Assembly: GCA_944990035.1 (NCBI GenBank)
Contig: CALYLX010000058.1
Span: forward strand, 186,001-250,000
Source: Clitopilus passeckerianus
Taxonomy: Eukaryota > Basidiomycota > Agaricomycetes > Agaricales > Entolomataceae
Direction of reading: 5' to 3'
DNA length: 64,000 bases
This document shows positions 44,614 to 56,299 of this stretch, in pieces. Below the pieces are notes generated by a model. It saw nothing but the letters and a program-made list of their open reading frames with translations. It was not told the origin of the DNA and did no database searches. Made by a program: the position numbers and the translations under genes. Within the stretch, counting starts at the first letter, position 1, and the number at the start of each line of letters is the position of its first letter.

Positions 44614-46771
44614 TCATAGAATAGACGCAAGCAGGACCTTGGCCTTAATTACCGGTTCCTCGAATGGTCCAGTGGCCTGCTGCTGCTTCTGTAGAAGACC
44701 AAGTTCCGTGGTCCCCGCGATAGCTTTACCACCGTCTCGGGTAGCCGCCTCACCATACATGTCCTCCATGTACTCCATTCTGAAACCCGCACCTGGACGA
44801 CAAACATATGCCTTCATGTCCACGGAAGTGATAGACTCCCCAACTGCTGTTCGGATACAAACGGTGAGGTCGGCGATGCCAGCTAATTGATCATGGGACT
44901 GCTCCCGGAAGTTGTCGACCTGGACTTGACTCTTTGAGCACCCCGCTACCACCAGGATGCTCACCAAGTGGTCGACAAGATGATTGAGGATGGAAGTGGT
45001 GTCTTTGGCATTACCGATTTGAGCTCGAGTCAACGCACGCCATCGACCAGCAACAGCTTGGGATTCTATAAATCATTAGCCATTTGCAAGAACATCACCT
45101 AAAACGACTTACCTTTTGTCTGAATCGTCTCGTACACAGTCTCCAGGTAATGGTTAGCCTCCGCGTTGGGTGCCCAGTTGTTGATCACTTCTGTGCAGAC
45201 TCCGGTCATGGCCACTTGCAGAGCATACTCCACGACCGTAGGATCACATTCCTGATCCGGCTTCCCCTTTCTTGCATTCCTCAAGCGCCAGATAGCCTTT
45301 GCTATGTCCTGTCCCAAGCTGTTCAGCATTATCGTGTTCGCTTTTGACAGCTCCTGGTCGGGGACTTGCTCTTGCGGGGAGGAGGAGAAGTGTAAAGAAT
45401 CGGCAATGATGGCTGAAGCTTGATGGATCTCAGCATTTAGGGAGTGGACGAGACTGATGACGTCTCCAATTGACACCTTATCCGCCTTCGTTGTGAAGAG
45501 TTGCATTCCCTTCACCTCGTCGATTTTGGCGGCTAGGAGTCGTTTGGTTGCCTCGTGCTGCTTCTCCGAGCTGGCGAGCTTGAACTTCGCAGCCCGTAGC
45601 TCGTCATCATCTATCGTCGCCCCCCGCCCATCCCCATCTTTCGCTCGCAGCTTCTCCAACTCATTCTTCATCCACTCCACCTGCCGCTTGGCATCATCTC
45701 TTTCTGCAACCGCTTTGCTCCTCTCACTCTCCTTTTCGCGTTCTTTCGCTCGCAATTTCTTCAGCTCAACATTCGCCTGGTCTAGGCCTTGGTTTGTGCT
45801 ATCTCTTTTTGCGATCACGCCCCTCGTTTCTCCTTTCACATCCGCCTACAAAGTAGCTTTAGCATCAACGCCCCGTTATAGTTAAAGATATTTACCTGGG
45901 AAGAGGAGAGCTTCGATGACTGACACCCGAGTTCTTCCATCTGCTGCTTTACACGGTCCCTCTCCTTAATGGCCGCATCCCTTTCCCGCTCGGCGTTATC
46001 TCTTTCCTCGATCACTTTTCTCATCGCACTCTCCATCTCTAAAGACACTCTCCTTGCCTCACCTTCCCTTTCGCGTTCTTTGGCCCGGAGTTTCTTCAAG
46101 TCGATGCCCATCTGCTCTACTTCCCGTTTCGCATTATCTCTTTCTGAAAGTATCTTGTTTTGCTCCCTCTCTATATTTGCCTTAGAGTGCAGTTCAGCAT
46201 CAATAATTTATCGAATCAACAATTCTCACCTGGACAGATGAGAGGTGCAGAAACTTGAGCTCGAGTTCTGCGGCCTCCCGCTTGACGTTATCCCTCTCAG
46301 TAATCGCAATAATCCTTTCGTTCTCTCTTTCGCGTTCCTTTGCCTGCACTTTCCGTAGCTCATTCTTCGTCTGTTCCGCCTCTCGCTTCGCAGCATCTCT
46401 CTCCTCGATCACCTTCTTTCTCTTCCTCTCCAATTCTACCTGAAAGGAGCTTCAGTATTGAGGGTTTGCTCAAATCAACGGTTCCGTACCTTTGCAGACG
46501 AGAGATTTGATAGTTTACTTTCAAGATCCAAAATGCGACGTCGGTCCTCAGTGGAGTCTCGCAGCGAACTAGGAGAGTGTTTCAAAGAATAAGGGTGAAG
46601 TTGGTCGTAGCGGCCATTGGCAGTGCTGGCCACTGCGGTCGAGGTAGTTGTGGTACTATCGGGTGATTGGTGGGTCTGAGCATGTCCGCTTGTCACGGCG
46701 GAGGGCGAGACCGCATCCTCACTTGATGGGAAGGGGCTACCAAAAATCGTCTTCTTGATCCACGCTGACAT
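44614..46771 (-). CDS. Coiled-coil protein with exon-duplicated repeats and a conserved C-terminal helical domain
   Basis: Five exons give 653 residues: 46771-46490, 46439-46230, 46180-45896, 45845-45113, 45065-44614. Exon 1 encodes a Ser/Thr-rich head starting MSAWIKKTIFGSPFPSSED. Exons 2, 3 and the start of exon 4 each encode the same coiled-coil module, with cores KVIEERDAAKREAEQTKNEL, KILSERDNAKREVEQMGIDL and GVIAKRDSTNQGLDQANVEL, each followed by a (K/R)(K/V)(L/Q)(R/-)AKERE(R/K)E stretch. Exons 1-3 each end in a helix SS-x-(K/Q). Intron phases are 0, as expected from exon duplication. Residues about 390-653 form a helical domain with GQDIAKAIWRLRNARKGKPD and SQAVAGRWRALTRAQIGNAK. No family name is known to me. 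The start was placed at the ATG before an upstream, less protein-like extension. Confidence 0.8.
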
Positions 46772-48071
46772 GCTGCTGTTGCGACCTCTGAATAACCAAA
46801 CCAACTTTCGATTCTTCTGCTCTAAGTCGATGAAAGAGAGTAGTGGGATGTAGAAATATACGTTCAGAGCATCCAAAAGCAAAACCTCGATCAGAAGATG
46901 AACAGCTTGCCGCCACTTCCGATCGTATGCGTGCGCTGCACGTTGTAGGGCATGTGCAAGATGAGATCTCAAATATGAAGAAAGCCTTGGGGTTAAGTAG
47001 GCCAGGTAGTATCGAATTCAAAGGTCCAAGAATACATGATACGGACGAAGATCCAGTCAATTCGAGGTGGCCCCTAGCTCAACCTGGTTCATTAGCAAGT
47101 GCCTCTGAGCTGAATGAGTCCAAGTTGAGTTGTCCGCAAAACAAGGTGTGTGCACTGTGCACACTGCACTCCAAATTCCGGCTCTCGGAAGCCACAGATA
47201 GAGTCTGGAAAATGAGATACCCTTGCTATCCTTCCGGGTATTTAGCCAATCGTCAACACTCGGAATGGCTGCAGGCCCGAGACCAGGACAGGACCGTGAC
47301 AGGATGGCATTGGTTCGGTTTTCGTCTGTTTGCTCTCGGCATTTCCCCCGCCTTCTGATTGGACGCTGGCATATTGGAAGGAACTTCAACCATTTGCTCG
47401 CCTTCAAACGTTCAAACGCTCAAGGTTTTAACGCCTGAGCTTGACCACCACACGCACTACCCTTCAGTTACTCTGAGCTGTTTTTCAAGGCGTTACAACG
47501 GCGGGGAACACGTAACTTCTTTGATCTCTCTTCATCGAATGCTCTCCCTTCCAACCCCTTCGAGTCCGATCGTTCGTTTTGATGCATTATCCTGCAGCCT
47601 GCAGCTGGCCGACGAGGCTTGTTGAGATGCCGGAGGAACTAAAATCAAATTTCCAGTAGCTCTCGTTTCGCAGATAACCATTTTGGATCGCAGAATAAGC
47701 TTGAACTAAGCGTAATCATACAACGTTGCCGCCTGTCTGCACAAGTTTGAACGTGTCAGCCACCATTCGATTTCACTCTTGGATGACGTGCCTGTGGAGG
47801 GTGCCTGCTTCTGCAGGTGCCGAGCGCTGCGCCAACACGTTTTGAAGTCTCTGACGAATCGGCGCCTATACACCAGAGAGCCTATATTCGACACCTAGGA
47901 TCCTCGCAATTGGGCTTTAGGGTTCTCATGGCGTCGTAATCCGAGTGATCTGGTGTGTCATGCACTCCCCGCAGGATCATCGTGACCGCCATCGTGGTGT
48001 CACCTTCGCCTTTGATATAATTTTCTCTTGTCGGCTTATTTGACTATCACTGACGGTTATTCTGATGAAAA
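46772..48071. other. Intergenic region with a possible gene remnant
   Basis: On the plus strand, 46843-47140 reads as plausible protein (EDEQLAATSDRMRALHVVGH, then QDEISNMKKALGLSRPGSIE). The composition then deteriorates, and no splice partner was found. The rest of the interval has no supported gene. Confidence 0.35.
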
Positions 48072-48396
48072 AGTATCTTGAATCCTGGCCATGTCCCAGA
48101 GATCGGTCGGGTCACCTGTGACGAACCACATTGTCGATGATTACACGACCCTATGCTGGATCAAAGCCGATACCGCACATTTCCCGGTCCAATCCACAGT
48201 AAAACGGCGGACACATTTTAGAATGGTCATGTCTTTTGGACTTACCAAATTTACCGCACAGATCGCTTATAAAGAGGACGTACGCATTACACGTACGCAT
48301 CAGTCTCCTTGGCTATACTGACAATCAGCCTTCTTTAATTCTTAGGGCGTCGAAAAAAGTGGCCCAGCAGATGTCATCTACGATGCAATGGATTAG
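48072..48396 (+). pseudogene. Hsp70-like pseudogene with large internal deletion
   Basis: The sequence begins with the exon-2 segment of the Hsp70-like family (SILNPGHVPEIGRVT) and then jumps to the penultimate exon (KADT-like, then VMSFGLTKFTAQIAYKED). An intron-like GTACGC..TTCTTAG follows, and then the terminal exon, GVEKSGPADVIYDAMD and TAG. About 1.5 kb of coding sequence present in the gene at 41536 is absent, including both ATP motifs. It is a partial paralogue, not a fragment of the neighbour, because the retained parts differ at many positions. Confidence 0.8.
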
Positions 48397-48569
48397 AAAG
48401 GTCGGATCCTGGATTTTGGATTACTGTGATGGTCATTGTCGGTCACTAATCATTTTCCTATGTGGTGTCCTTTATTTGAATACAAACACTCTTAGTTCAG
48501 TACGAAAGAGATGAGATATGAGAGGGCATGTGAGAGCTGAACCTTTTCCGCATCGCGAGAATTCCGAGC

Positions 48570-49050
48570 CTACCATCCTCCGCTGTGGGCTAGCCTTATT
48601 CCAGAAATGTCATGGTTGCCACACGGAAATCCAAGACAGGAATTTGGTCGAGATTTCATTGACTCGTATTGTGCTCATTCTCAGTTGGCCGTTGTTTATG
48701 GAACACAGTTCTAGACTTTGTTCTTGAACTGATCCAGTGGCCTAATCATGTTCATACTACGATGCGCCGCATGTAGAAACGGCCTGGATATAACGGCGGC
48801 CGGGTGGAAGCTGTGTGACTGGCGGGATCGCCCCGGAGAAGGATGAATCTCAGAGACTGAAAGGAATGCAGGGTTTCATGCGACCCATGGTTTAGAATGG
48901 ACATGACACTCAGCCCTGAATTGAGAGCTCACAGTCAATGCATCACTACTTGGCGTCATAGGAGCCTCGCCGTGAGTTCAGGTTCTTTTAATCTTCAAAG
49001 GCAAAGCCAGGTCGATGCGATCATGACTGCCGTCACGAGAAGTTGGTTGA
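48570..49050 (+). repeat. Dispersed repeat, copy C
   Basis: Same orientation as copy B. Anchors are CGTATTGTGCTCATTCTCAG, CGCCCCGGAGAAGGATGAAT and TTTCATGCGACCCATGGTTT. It starts right after the Hsp70-like pseudogene. Confidence 0.72.
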
Positions 49051-50022
49051 GGACTCAAGCCCGACCGTGACGGTGGAGGCAGCCAAGCACAGTGTCAGGG
49101 AAGGAGAACGCAGAGTTCAAGCTCGTCGGGATGGACTACGAACTGAAGCTTGCTGGGCTCGAGATTCAGGAAGACCTGCTCTATCGTGTCGTTTTCAGCG
49201 GAACGTGTAGACCGCCGTGGTATAACCAGATTGAATATCGGGCTACTGGCACCATTCTCTGGCTTCCTAAAGAGCGTTCCCACACAAGTCTTGATCTATT
49301 GTGCGTGCTTTGTCTCGTAGATGGCGATTTCAATCCCCACAAAGAGTGAGATATATTGCTTCACACAACTTTCAAAAGCAAGGTTTGCTTTGGCCGATCC
49401 GAATAGAACACTTGTGTCCGGGTGAAGAACGAGGTGAACGCGGCAGGTCGTCCAACCCCCGTCGGGAATATTGAATTGTTCTGAAGGGAGGTTGCCGAGG
49501 TACTATCTGGTTTGCGAGGACCTGCTGGACGTTGAACGTTGAACGTTGAGACACTCACTTTCAAGTTACCACTCTTGAGGGGAACGTGGGAAACCCGGAC
49601 CGTTATTCCGGTCACGCTTCGTTCCACGTGACTGTGAATCAGCAGGAGATTTTGACAACGCCCGGGGAGGCCAATGGTCGATCATTCCAGTGCTCCTGCG
49701 TCAAAACCCAATACAAGCGATACTTGAGGTTCAGCGTGACCGATTCTTTCATTATAGATGTCGGACAATGAGGGGAGATTGTTCACCGAGAACGCCCTGA
49801 ACGCCCTTGGTCTCTCTTTCTGGAAATCCCTGTCTAGCAACCAAAAGAATGGAATGACCTCCATGGTTACAGGTTGTATAGACCCCGTGTAGAATATCAT
49901 CATTAGGCCACTATTGGATGTTGTGTTGCTGGTCTTTCTTCCTTTCTCTCTTCGTCTCCCTTCCGCCTTTTCACGGAGCGGCTGGACTGCCCTCTTTCTT
50001 GCGCGTGTGTTGGCCATTCCAC
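49051..50022. other. Intergenic region with two short plus-strand frames
   Basis: Frames at 49092-49349 (FKLVGMDYELKLAGLEIQED) and 49586-49771 (FHVTVNQQEILTTPGEANGR) have protein-like composition, but I could not join them into one phase-consistent model. A TTGAACG triplet-like microrepeat (GAACGTTGAACGTTGA) lies near 49536-49552. Probably a decayed or unrecognised small gene. Confidence 0.4.
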
Positions 50023-52005
50023 ATGCATTTTTTCGCCGTTTTGATGCTGGGCTTCCTTGCTTTCGGATCGCGGGTCGTCCTTTCTCTTGATTTCAAACTT
50101 CAGCTTTCTCAGGTGGAGCAATGTCAACCGGTCACTATCAATATCTCTGGACGGGCCAATGCTGAGGCAGTTCCGAAATGGTTGAACATCATCTCATTCA
50201 ACTCGACGCCTATTGCAATCCCAATTCCTACCATTACCAAAGATGCATCAGGCTCGTTTGCAGGAGTCTTCACCGCTGTGCTTCCGCTTGCAGAGGGTAC
50301 TAACTTCGTCGCCACCTTGGACGATGAAGCTGGGGAGAACGTTGCAAAAGTCTCTGATGTCTTCAGAGTACTTCATTCTCCTACGAGTGACGCCTCTTGC
50401 ATGCCACAGCTCTCAGTCCAAACCCGGCGATACAATTTCAACGACACCCTCGTTCAATGCGGCACCTTTGCATTGACTTACGACACCACAACTATCAAAC
50501 AGGCGCCTAGTGTGCGAGTTTACAACCCGGAGGGATTTTCGAGTACTTTAAATCTTACGGCCGATGACCTGGTATCTGGAGTTGCAGCCTACACGATGAG
50601 CTTTGAACGGAGCAAACAGATTGTGATGCTCTTCGACGACAACCACGGTCACCGAGAAACTTCTCCTCTTCTCGTCGGTGCGTATCTTGTGATGACGAAT
50701 GTCCGTGTATATCTTACGATCTACTCTACAGTGGAAGGTGACAACTCGACAACCACGTCCTGTCTTAACGCGAATAACTATTCGAGTGTGATGCCTGGAG
50801 ATGGTCCCGAAGACGCTGCTGCATCGTCCTCGCCAAGAGTCTCTCGGTGGGTATCGGTCTCTTGTACTTCCCAACCACGCAGTTGCTAACATTGCTCCTG
50901 CAGTGCCATCATCATTGGAAGTGCCATTGCAGGTGGCTCCGTCCTTTCTGTTGCAGTCTGCCTATTTGCTTTCATCCTCCGCGAACGCCGAAAGCGGCGC
51001 CGCCAAGCAAATGACCCGGAATTTGAGCCAGTCCTCACAGAAAAGGGGTTCCAGCAGGCTGCTTCTCCCCGCAACTCCCCAATTCTATCCCGCTACCCTT
51101 CACCTACCGGGGCGGCTCGAACGGCACCATCACCTCAGCTTCGGGGCTTCCTCCTCCAGCCCTCAACATCTCCGACTCCCTCACCAGTCTTTGGCCACCC
51201 TCTGCCATATTCACGGTCCTCTCCAGGCGTCTCCCCGATCGCTACAACCACTACCTCGCCCGTAAGCGTAGCATCAGCAGAAATTGTTCGCAACCCGCTC
51301 TACACATCGGTTGGCAAACTCTATTCTCCCGGAACATCTTCCAAAACCCGCGATAGCTTGGCTTCGTGGGCGCAGCCTCTTCCGGAGGATCCGCTTTCAC
51401 CGCGCAGCACGCATACCGTGATTCCAAATGGAGACCGACTATCCTTGAACTCGTTGGATATAGAGGGCATGCTCAACATGGCAGCTTCCCAGTCCAGCCG
51501 GAGCAGCCACCAAAGTGACCCTGTGCCGCACGGCCCGAACCTTCTCATCCAAGCTTTTGCACGTCGTCCCTCGTCTCCCACTATCCCTCTCCCATCACCT
51601 CAGCTTCCTCCTACTGTACTTGTCTCGACCCCACCATCCTCCGCCGGCATCAAGCGCTGGCCGTCACGGGGCCACCTCCGACCACCTTCCGATGTTCCGA
51701 AAGGACCAGTCTCGATGACGTTCTCCTCCATCTCCGCAGACCCATTCCACGACGAGCATGCATCTGTCAATCTCAGCTCGCCCTTCGTCTCGCCGAGGAC
51801 AACGCTGAATATGAAGAGGTCAATGAGCTTTGAATCAGCGATCCAATATCCCCCTGAGGCGTTGTTGGGATTGCCCAAATCCCCAGCTGATGGAAACAGC
51901 CCAACGAGCCCCCGGTTGTTTGTCTTGAAGGAGAGGGAAAGGAGTCGACATACGTACTCGCCTTCACTGGCATCCGCTAATGTCAGTTATGGGGTGGCCC
52001 AATGA
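50023..52005 (+). CDS. Type I membrane protein with long Ser/Pro-rich cytosolic tail
   Basis: Exons 50023-50677, 50732-50846 and 50904-52005 give 623 residues. The 54-nt first intron keeps the frame when unspliced but encodes a hydrophobic stretch that would disturb the extracellular domain. The start MHFFAVLMLGFLAFGSRVVLS is a signal peptide. The extracellular part (about 25-255) has sites such as NIS, NST, NDT and NLT for N-glycosylation and paired Cys residues (VEQCQPVTI, SDASCMPQL). A single transmembrane helix, IIIGSAIAGGSVLSVAVCLF, at about 258-280 is followed by a basic stop-transfer RERRKRRRQ. The tail is 340 residues of Ser/Pro-rich disorder with SPR/SPS sites. The layout is common among uncharacterised mushroom surface proteins, possibly sensors. 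Confidence 0.85.
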
Positions 52006-52373
52006 TTTCACCCTTGAAGATATCCGACCTCTTGTTGCTTCTTGACATCTCTGCTTGATGCTTCTAATTAGTCCACCGCTTTCAAGTTCTATCATTCCGC
52101 TTCTCCCCTTGGATCGCAGAAGTTCCGTCCTTTCGCTTTCTGTTGATTTTCATTAAACTTTGTAACACAAGTTTGCCACATAAATGTAGACTATAATCCG
52201 AATTCAATGTGTATAGAAGCCATGGCTGAAGAAAAATGAGAAATGCAATGAATGTGAAAGAGCATTACAAGGAATTAAGGTGTGGCTAAGTATGGATTAG
52301 AAGCCGGGGCTTAAGGCTGGCAGGCCTGAGCGCGTAAGATATAATAACGAATATCTGGAGTCGAGATGGCCCC
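52006..52373. other. Convergent intergenic region
   Basis: This region lies between the 3' ends of the membrane protein gene and the SUMO protease gene. AT-rich 3' flank sequence; no gene. Confidence 0.5.
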
Positions 52374-55300
52374 TCATCCTCTCAGCCGTGCAGCTTGCCC
52401 CCTGACCGGGACAGAAGGAGCGGCCTTTCCTTTACTACCTCTTCCGTTGATAGGCGTGGGAGGCATATTGGTTGCCACAATGTCAACTTCGTCATCCGAA
52501 GATTGGACTGTCTCAACAGCAGCTTCACTACCTTCAACCTTCTCTTTTGCCTTCTCCCTGGCGGCTTTCCATTCGGTCGCTAGTCTTACAATTTCCGTTC
52601 TCAGCGACTCGCGCATGCCAGCGGGCTTGGTGTCGTGCCAGGCCCTTTTACGCTCTTCCGCTGGTATGCTGGTCTTGGGTTGCTTGAAAACGTAATTTTG
52701 ATCAACGTCAATATTGAAAAAGGGGATTCTCCTTACCTTGATGATAGTGGCATATTTATCTGGATCGGTCATAAAAGTTTCCGTAAAGTGAAGAAGGTAT
52801 AGACCACAATCGCAGAAATTTGGTTGGGCGGGAACCTGTCCATAAACTTGATTGAGAAATCAGATCCATTTGCCGACCGTTAAAACTTACGAATGCTTGC
52901 TTCCCCACGGCTTGACTTGACTCCTTGATTCCCTTCTTAGCTTCAGCCTCGAACTGTAGATACTTGGAAAGCTGCCTGATCGCCTGAGGGTGTCTGGAAC
53001 CGAGGGAGTCCATAGTGAAGATGTATGTCCTGTGAACGGGCCAATTTCAGAGGCGTGCCTTGCACCCCACAAATTCGAGCTTACACTGTCTCTGAGGTAG
53101 TAGTGTCCTCGGGCTCGGATTCCTCCTTGATTTGCAACGATTCTTCATCTGTTAGTACAATTGGTGGATGGCCCGCCTTTCGGCCGTTGGAGGATTGTTT
53201 TGTCTTAGAGCTGTAAAATCGTGTCGGCGGCACACCAATAGTTCCTCCTTCAGCCTCCCCTTCGCTCAGTATGTCAATGTTCATGGCGTCTGCATTGGGC
53301 TGATCTTGCATTTCGATATCAGGAGAGGCAGCTTGTGGAGAAGAGGATTTAGTTGCCATATCCGAAACGGTGGGGGATATGGCTCTAATGTCATCGCTGA
53401 CCGCTGCAGGCTGATCCACATCCGTGTTGGTATCTCGCAAAATAGGTGGAGTAGCTTCCCGGCTAGATTCTTCCTGGTCCGTCTTTGCAGGCTCCTGTTG
53501 GTCAGGCATTGGACTACCGGATCTACTGGACTCGTATGAAACGATTTCTGCACGGCACCCGGAGGCAAAGATAAGGAGGTTCGTGACGGACGCTTCGTCG
53601 GCGGCCTCACTCCCACGGGGCGTTTGCGAATGTTCATCGAGTGCCATTGGAAGGGAGTGTGAGGCTACTGTCGTCTCGTTACTCTCCGAAGACGGTTTTG
53701 CGACAGGAAAAGGTGATACGGGTTCTGGTGGCTGAGTTGTCGTGACCGTCGACTCTTCTACAGACTCAGACTTTGCTGCGAGTGGGTTCACATCGCCAGC
53801 GGATTCTTGTTCGGGTTGAGCAGAACTTGGGGAAGCATCCTGAAGTTCCGCTGGAGGATCAGCTGTGGCGAGGCTTTTCCAGGACCGTGTCTTCGGCTCC
53901 TTCACAACAGGAGGGGGTGGGGGAAGCAGAACGTATTCGGGGTGATATATTATGGCGAGGTACCAGTGAAGACTGAAGAATGGTAAGCAATGATAAAAAG
54001 AGAAAGAAAAGCGAGTACTTCTCATTGATAGGAACGACGATGTATTTCTTGCTGAAGATATCAACCTTCGCTGTCCATTTTTTCACACTCTCGTACCCTT
54101 CTTCGAAGCTAGAAAGAACATGGATGAACGATGATATGGAGACAGTGCACGGGATTAACATACTTTTTCCGATTTAGCTTCTTGTAGAAGAAGGAGCTAA
54201 AAACATGGATCTGGTTTGCCAGTTCCGGGTTCATTTTCTCAAGCCGCTGAAGCCATAGCCTTCGTCAAGACATCAGAATCTATGGAAGCCGAGAAGTTTC
54301 TATCACATACTTAAGACCAAACTCGATCAGTGTATCGTTCAGATATTCGGATGGTCCTAGTCTGGTAAGATCCCCCATTGTTATGTTGATAGCTCCAGGT
54401 ACGCCCTGAGGATAACAAAGGATGCTACACAGAAATTCAGCGGATATTCAAGGTCAAGTTGTGGCACCTTACACTACATCTAGATTCGGTGGAGGGGACT
54501 TGCGAACTGGAGTGGGTCGTATGCTGCCGGATCTACGAAGGGCTACTTCCGTTCCAGATCCTTCTTCAGTTCTGAAAAAGCCAATAAGCACCTCAATTCA
54601 GAGAACAGCACATATACGCTCACGTAGCCCGAGAAGGTTGACGGGAGTGAGACGCCCCACGACTCAGTGAATCCTCGAGTGTCTGCTGTCCTGCGGGGGG
54701 ACTCCGCTCATCTAGTGTTTCATCTCCCGAATACGGTCGTTTGAGAGGGCGAGGGCGCGGTTTCGATGGAAGGTTGGACTTAGATGCATAACGTTGCGCC
54801 CAGAGGTCATGTCTACTCTCAGCGTTTGACAACGTTGCTGCACAACCGGTAGTCCTGGTTATGAATTAGCATTCTCTTGCAACGGCAGAGGTCAAAGTAG
54901 CAACTCACCCCATGAGGTCCACCGAACCCCTCGTGCTCTGTTTTAGCCACTTGATAAACTCCTCGTACAATGTCGCGTCCCAATTAGAATGCATTCTATC
55001 AAAACAAAAGACCAAGGTTCCAGCTTTGCTGTCACCTGTACGACATTAGTCTGGGATTACACAGAAGAAGCAAGGACATCAGACCTATAGTGAAGTAAGA
55101 TTCAGTGCCAGGAAATCTTCGTCCCGTGTATTCAGTCATAAGTTTCATGATTATTTCCTTCGCGGTTTCTTCAACTTCTGGCAAAGGCAAATACTACAAG
55201 ATCCGGTTTGTCAAAGATGTAAGTGAGAGGATCCAAAAAAAAAGCACGAACGCAAACGTAACCAATGTCTTCCCCTGCGTTGAAATGGTATTCTTCGGAA

Positions 55301-56299
55301 ACTGCCAATTCACCTGCTTTGACAACCATTCCTCCCCCAGCGTCCCAGGTTAAGATCCAACCATCAAACGCATCAAGTCTTTTATTTCCAAGATAGAACC
55401 GACTGAGGGGAAGGGAGTTGAAGTTTGTGGATGCCCAGTAATGAGATGTAGTCTTGGGGGTAACCGTCTTGGGGGGTACAAGAGTGGAAGCAGATAACAC
55501 GTCAACGGGGGCCGGGGTATGCTTGAACAACTTGATTTCTTGTTTCTTCGAAGAAGGCTGTGACTATGCATTCCATAAATCGACTAGATAAGCCGACAAA
55601 AGAAAGAAAGCGCACCTTGCCCTTCATCCCATTCTTTAATTTGGAGCGCAGATCTATACGGGGACCGTTCAAGGCTTGGTCTGAGTCTTGCTGATTATCC
55701 AGTTTCTTGACTATGTTCATCACCGTTCCTAGAGGGATCTCCGGAGTTGCATTCGTCGTGTTGACAGTCTTCCTCTTCTTCGGCGACGGCATCTTCTGCT
55801 GAGTGTGAGGTGAGGGTGTAAAGTCTTCGATGGGCGAGGATGTCCCTCTCTGCGAGGGATAGTGAGGTGACGTTATTCTTCCGTTGACCGAGGCTCGCCC
55901 ACGCGAGGATGTCGGAGGAGCAGATTTCGTGCTCTGCGGGGGGTGCGGTAGGATTTCTACGCCGTCGCTATCGTCTTCATCGTCCGCAATGACAGGCCTG
56001 GTTCGTTTGGACCTTGCTGGGGTTTGCTCGCGTTGCTTGCCCTTGTCATGCGGGATCAAGAGAGGTTGGTCGTCCATGTCGATTACTGTAGCGCCTCGAC
56101 TTCCATCGATATTGAGTGGATCCGAACGAGTCATATCCTCATCTACGTAAATGGGTTCGTCCCACTCCGGGGCAATTGGCAGTTTAGAGGCGTATTCAGG
56201 GTTGCCTACAGCCATTCCGCGCCTATTGTCAGATAATGCACCGATGGGGACCAGCTCACACACCTCGCGCTGGTACCCTCCTTTCGCCTGCTCCTTCAT
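52374..56299 (-). CDS. SUMO protease, Ulp2/SENP6-7 type (peptidase C48)
   Basis: Thirteen exons give 1094 residues: 56299-55616, 55557-55258, 55193-55085, 55035-54909, 54854-54624, 54571-54473, 54424-54311, 54259-54164, 54108-54019, 53972-53085, 53029-52891, 52835-52737, 52682-52374. The catalytic domain begins at VPGAINITMGDLTRLGPSEY and LNDTLIEFGLKLWL. The triad is His619 in NLHWYLAIIY, Asp920 in FTMDSLGSRHP and Cys969 in QPNFCDCGLYLLHF, with Gln963 for the oxyanion hole. About 300 residues of acidic, Ser/Pro-rich disorder separate His from Asp, as expected for Ulp2/SENP6-7 rather than Ulp1. The N-terminal 500 residues are basic and acidic patches with SP sites and a small beta-rich region near 229-330. 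The enzyme removes or trims poly-SUMO chains in the nucleus. The last intron, 52736-52683, is in frame and could be retained. Confidence 0.93.

Noticed and set aside
46843..47358. 171-codon plus-strand frame treated as a full gene
   Set aside because: Only the first 100 codons look like protein; no conserved motif, no splice partner, and it overlaps the coiled-coil gene's upstream flank. Mentioned only as a possible remnant.
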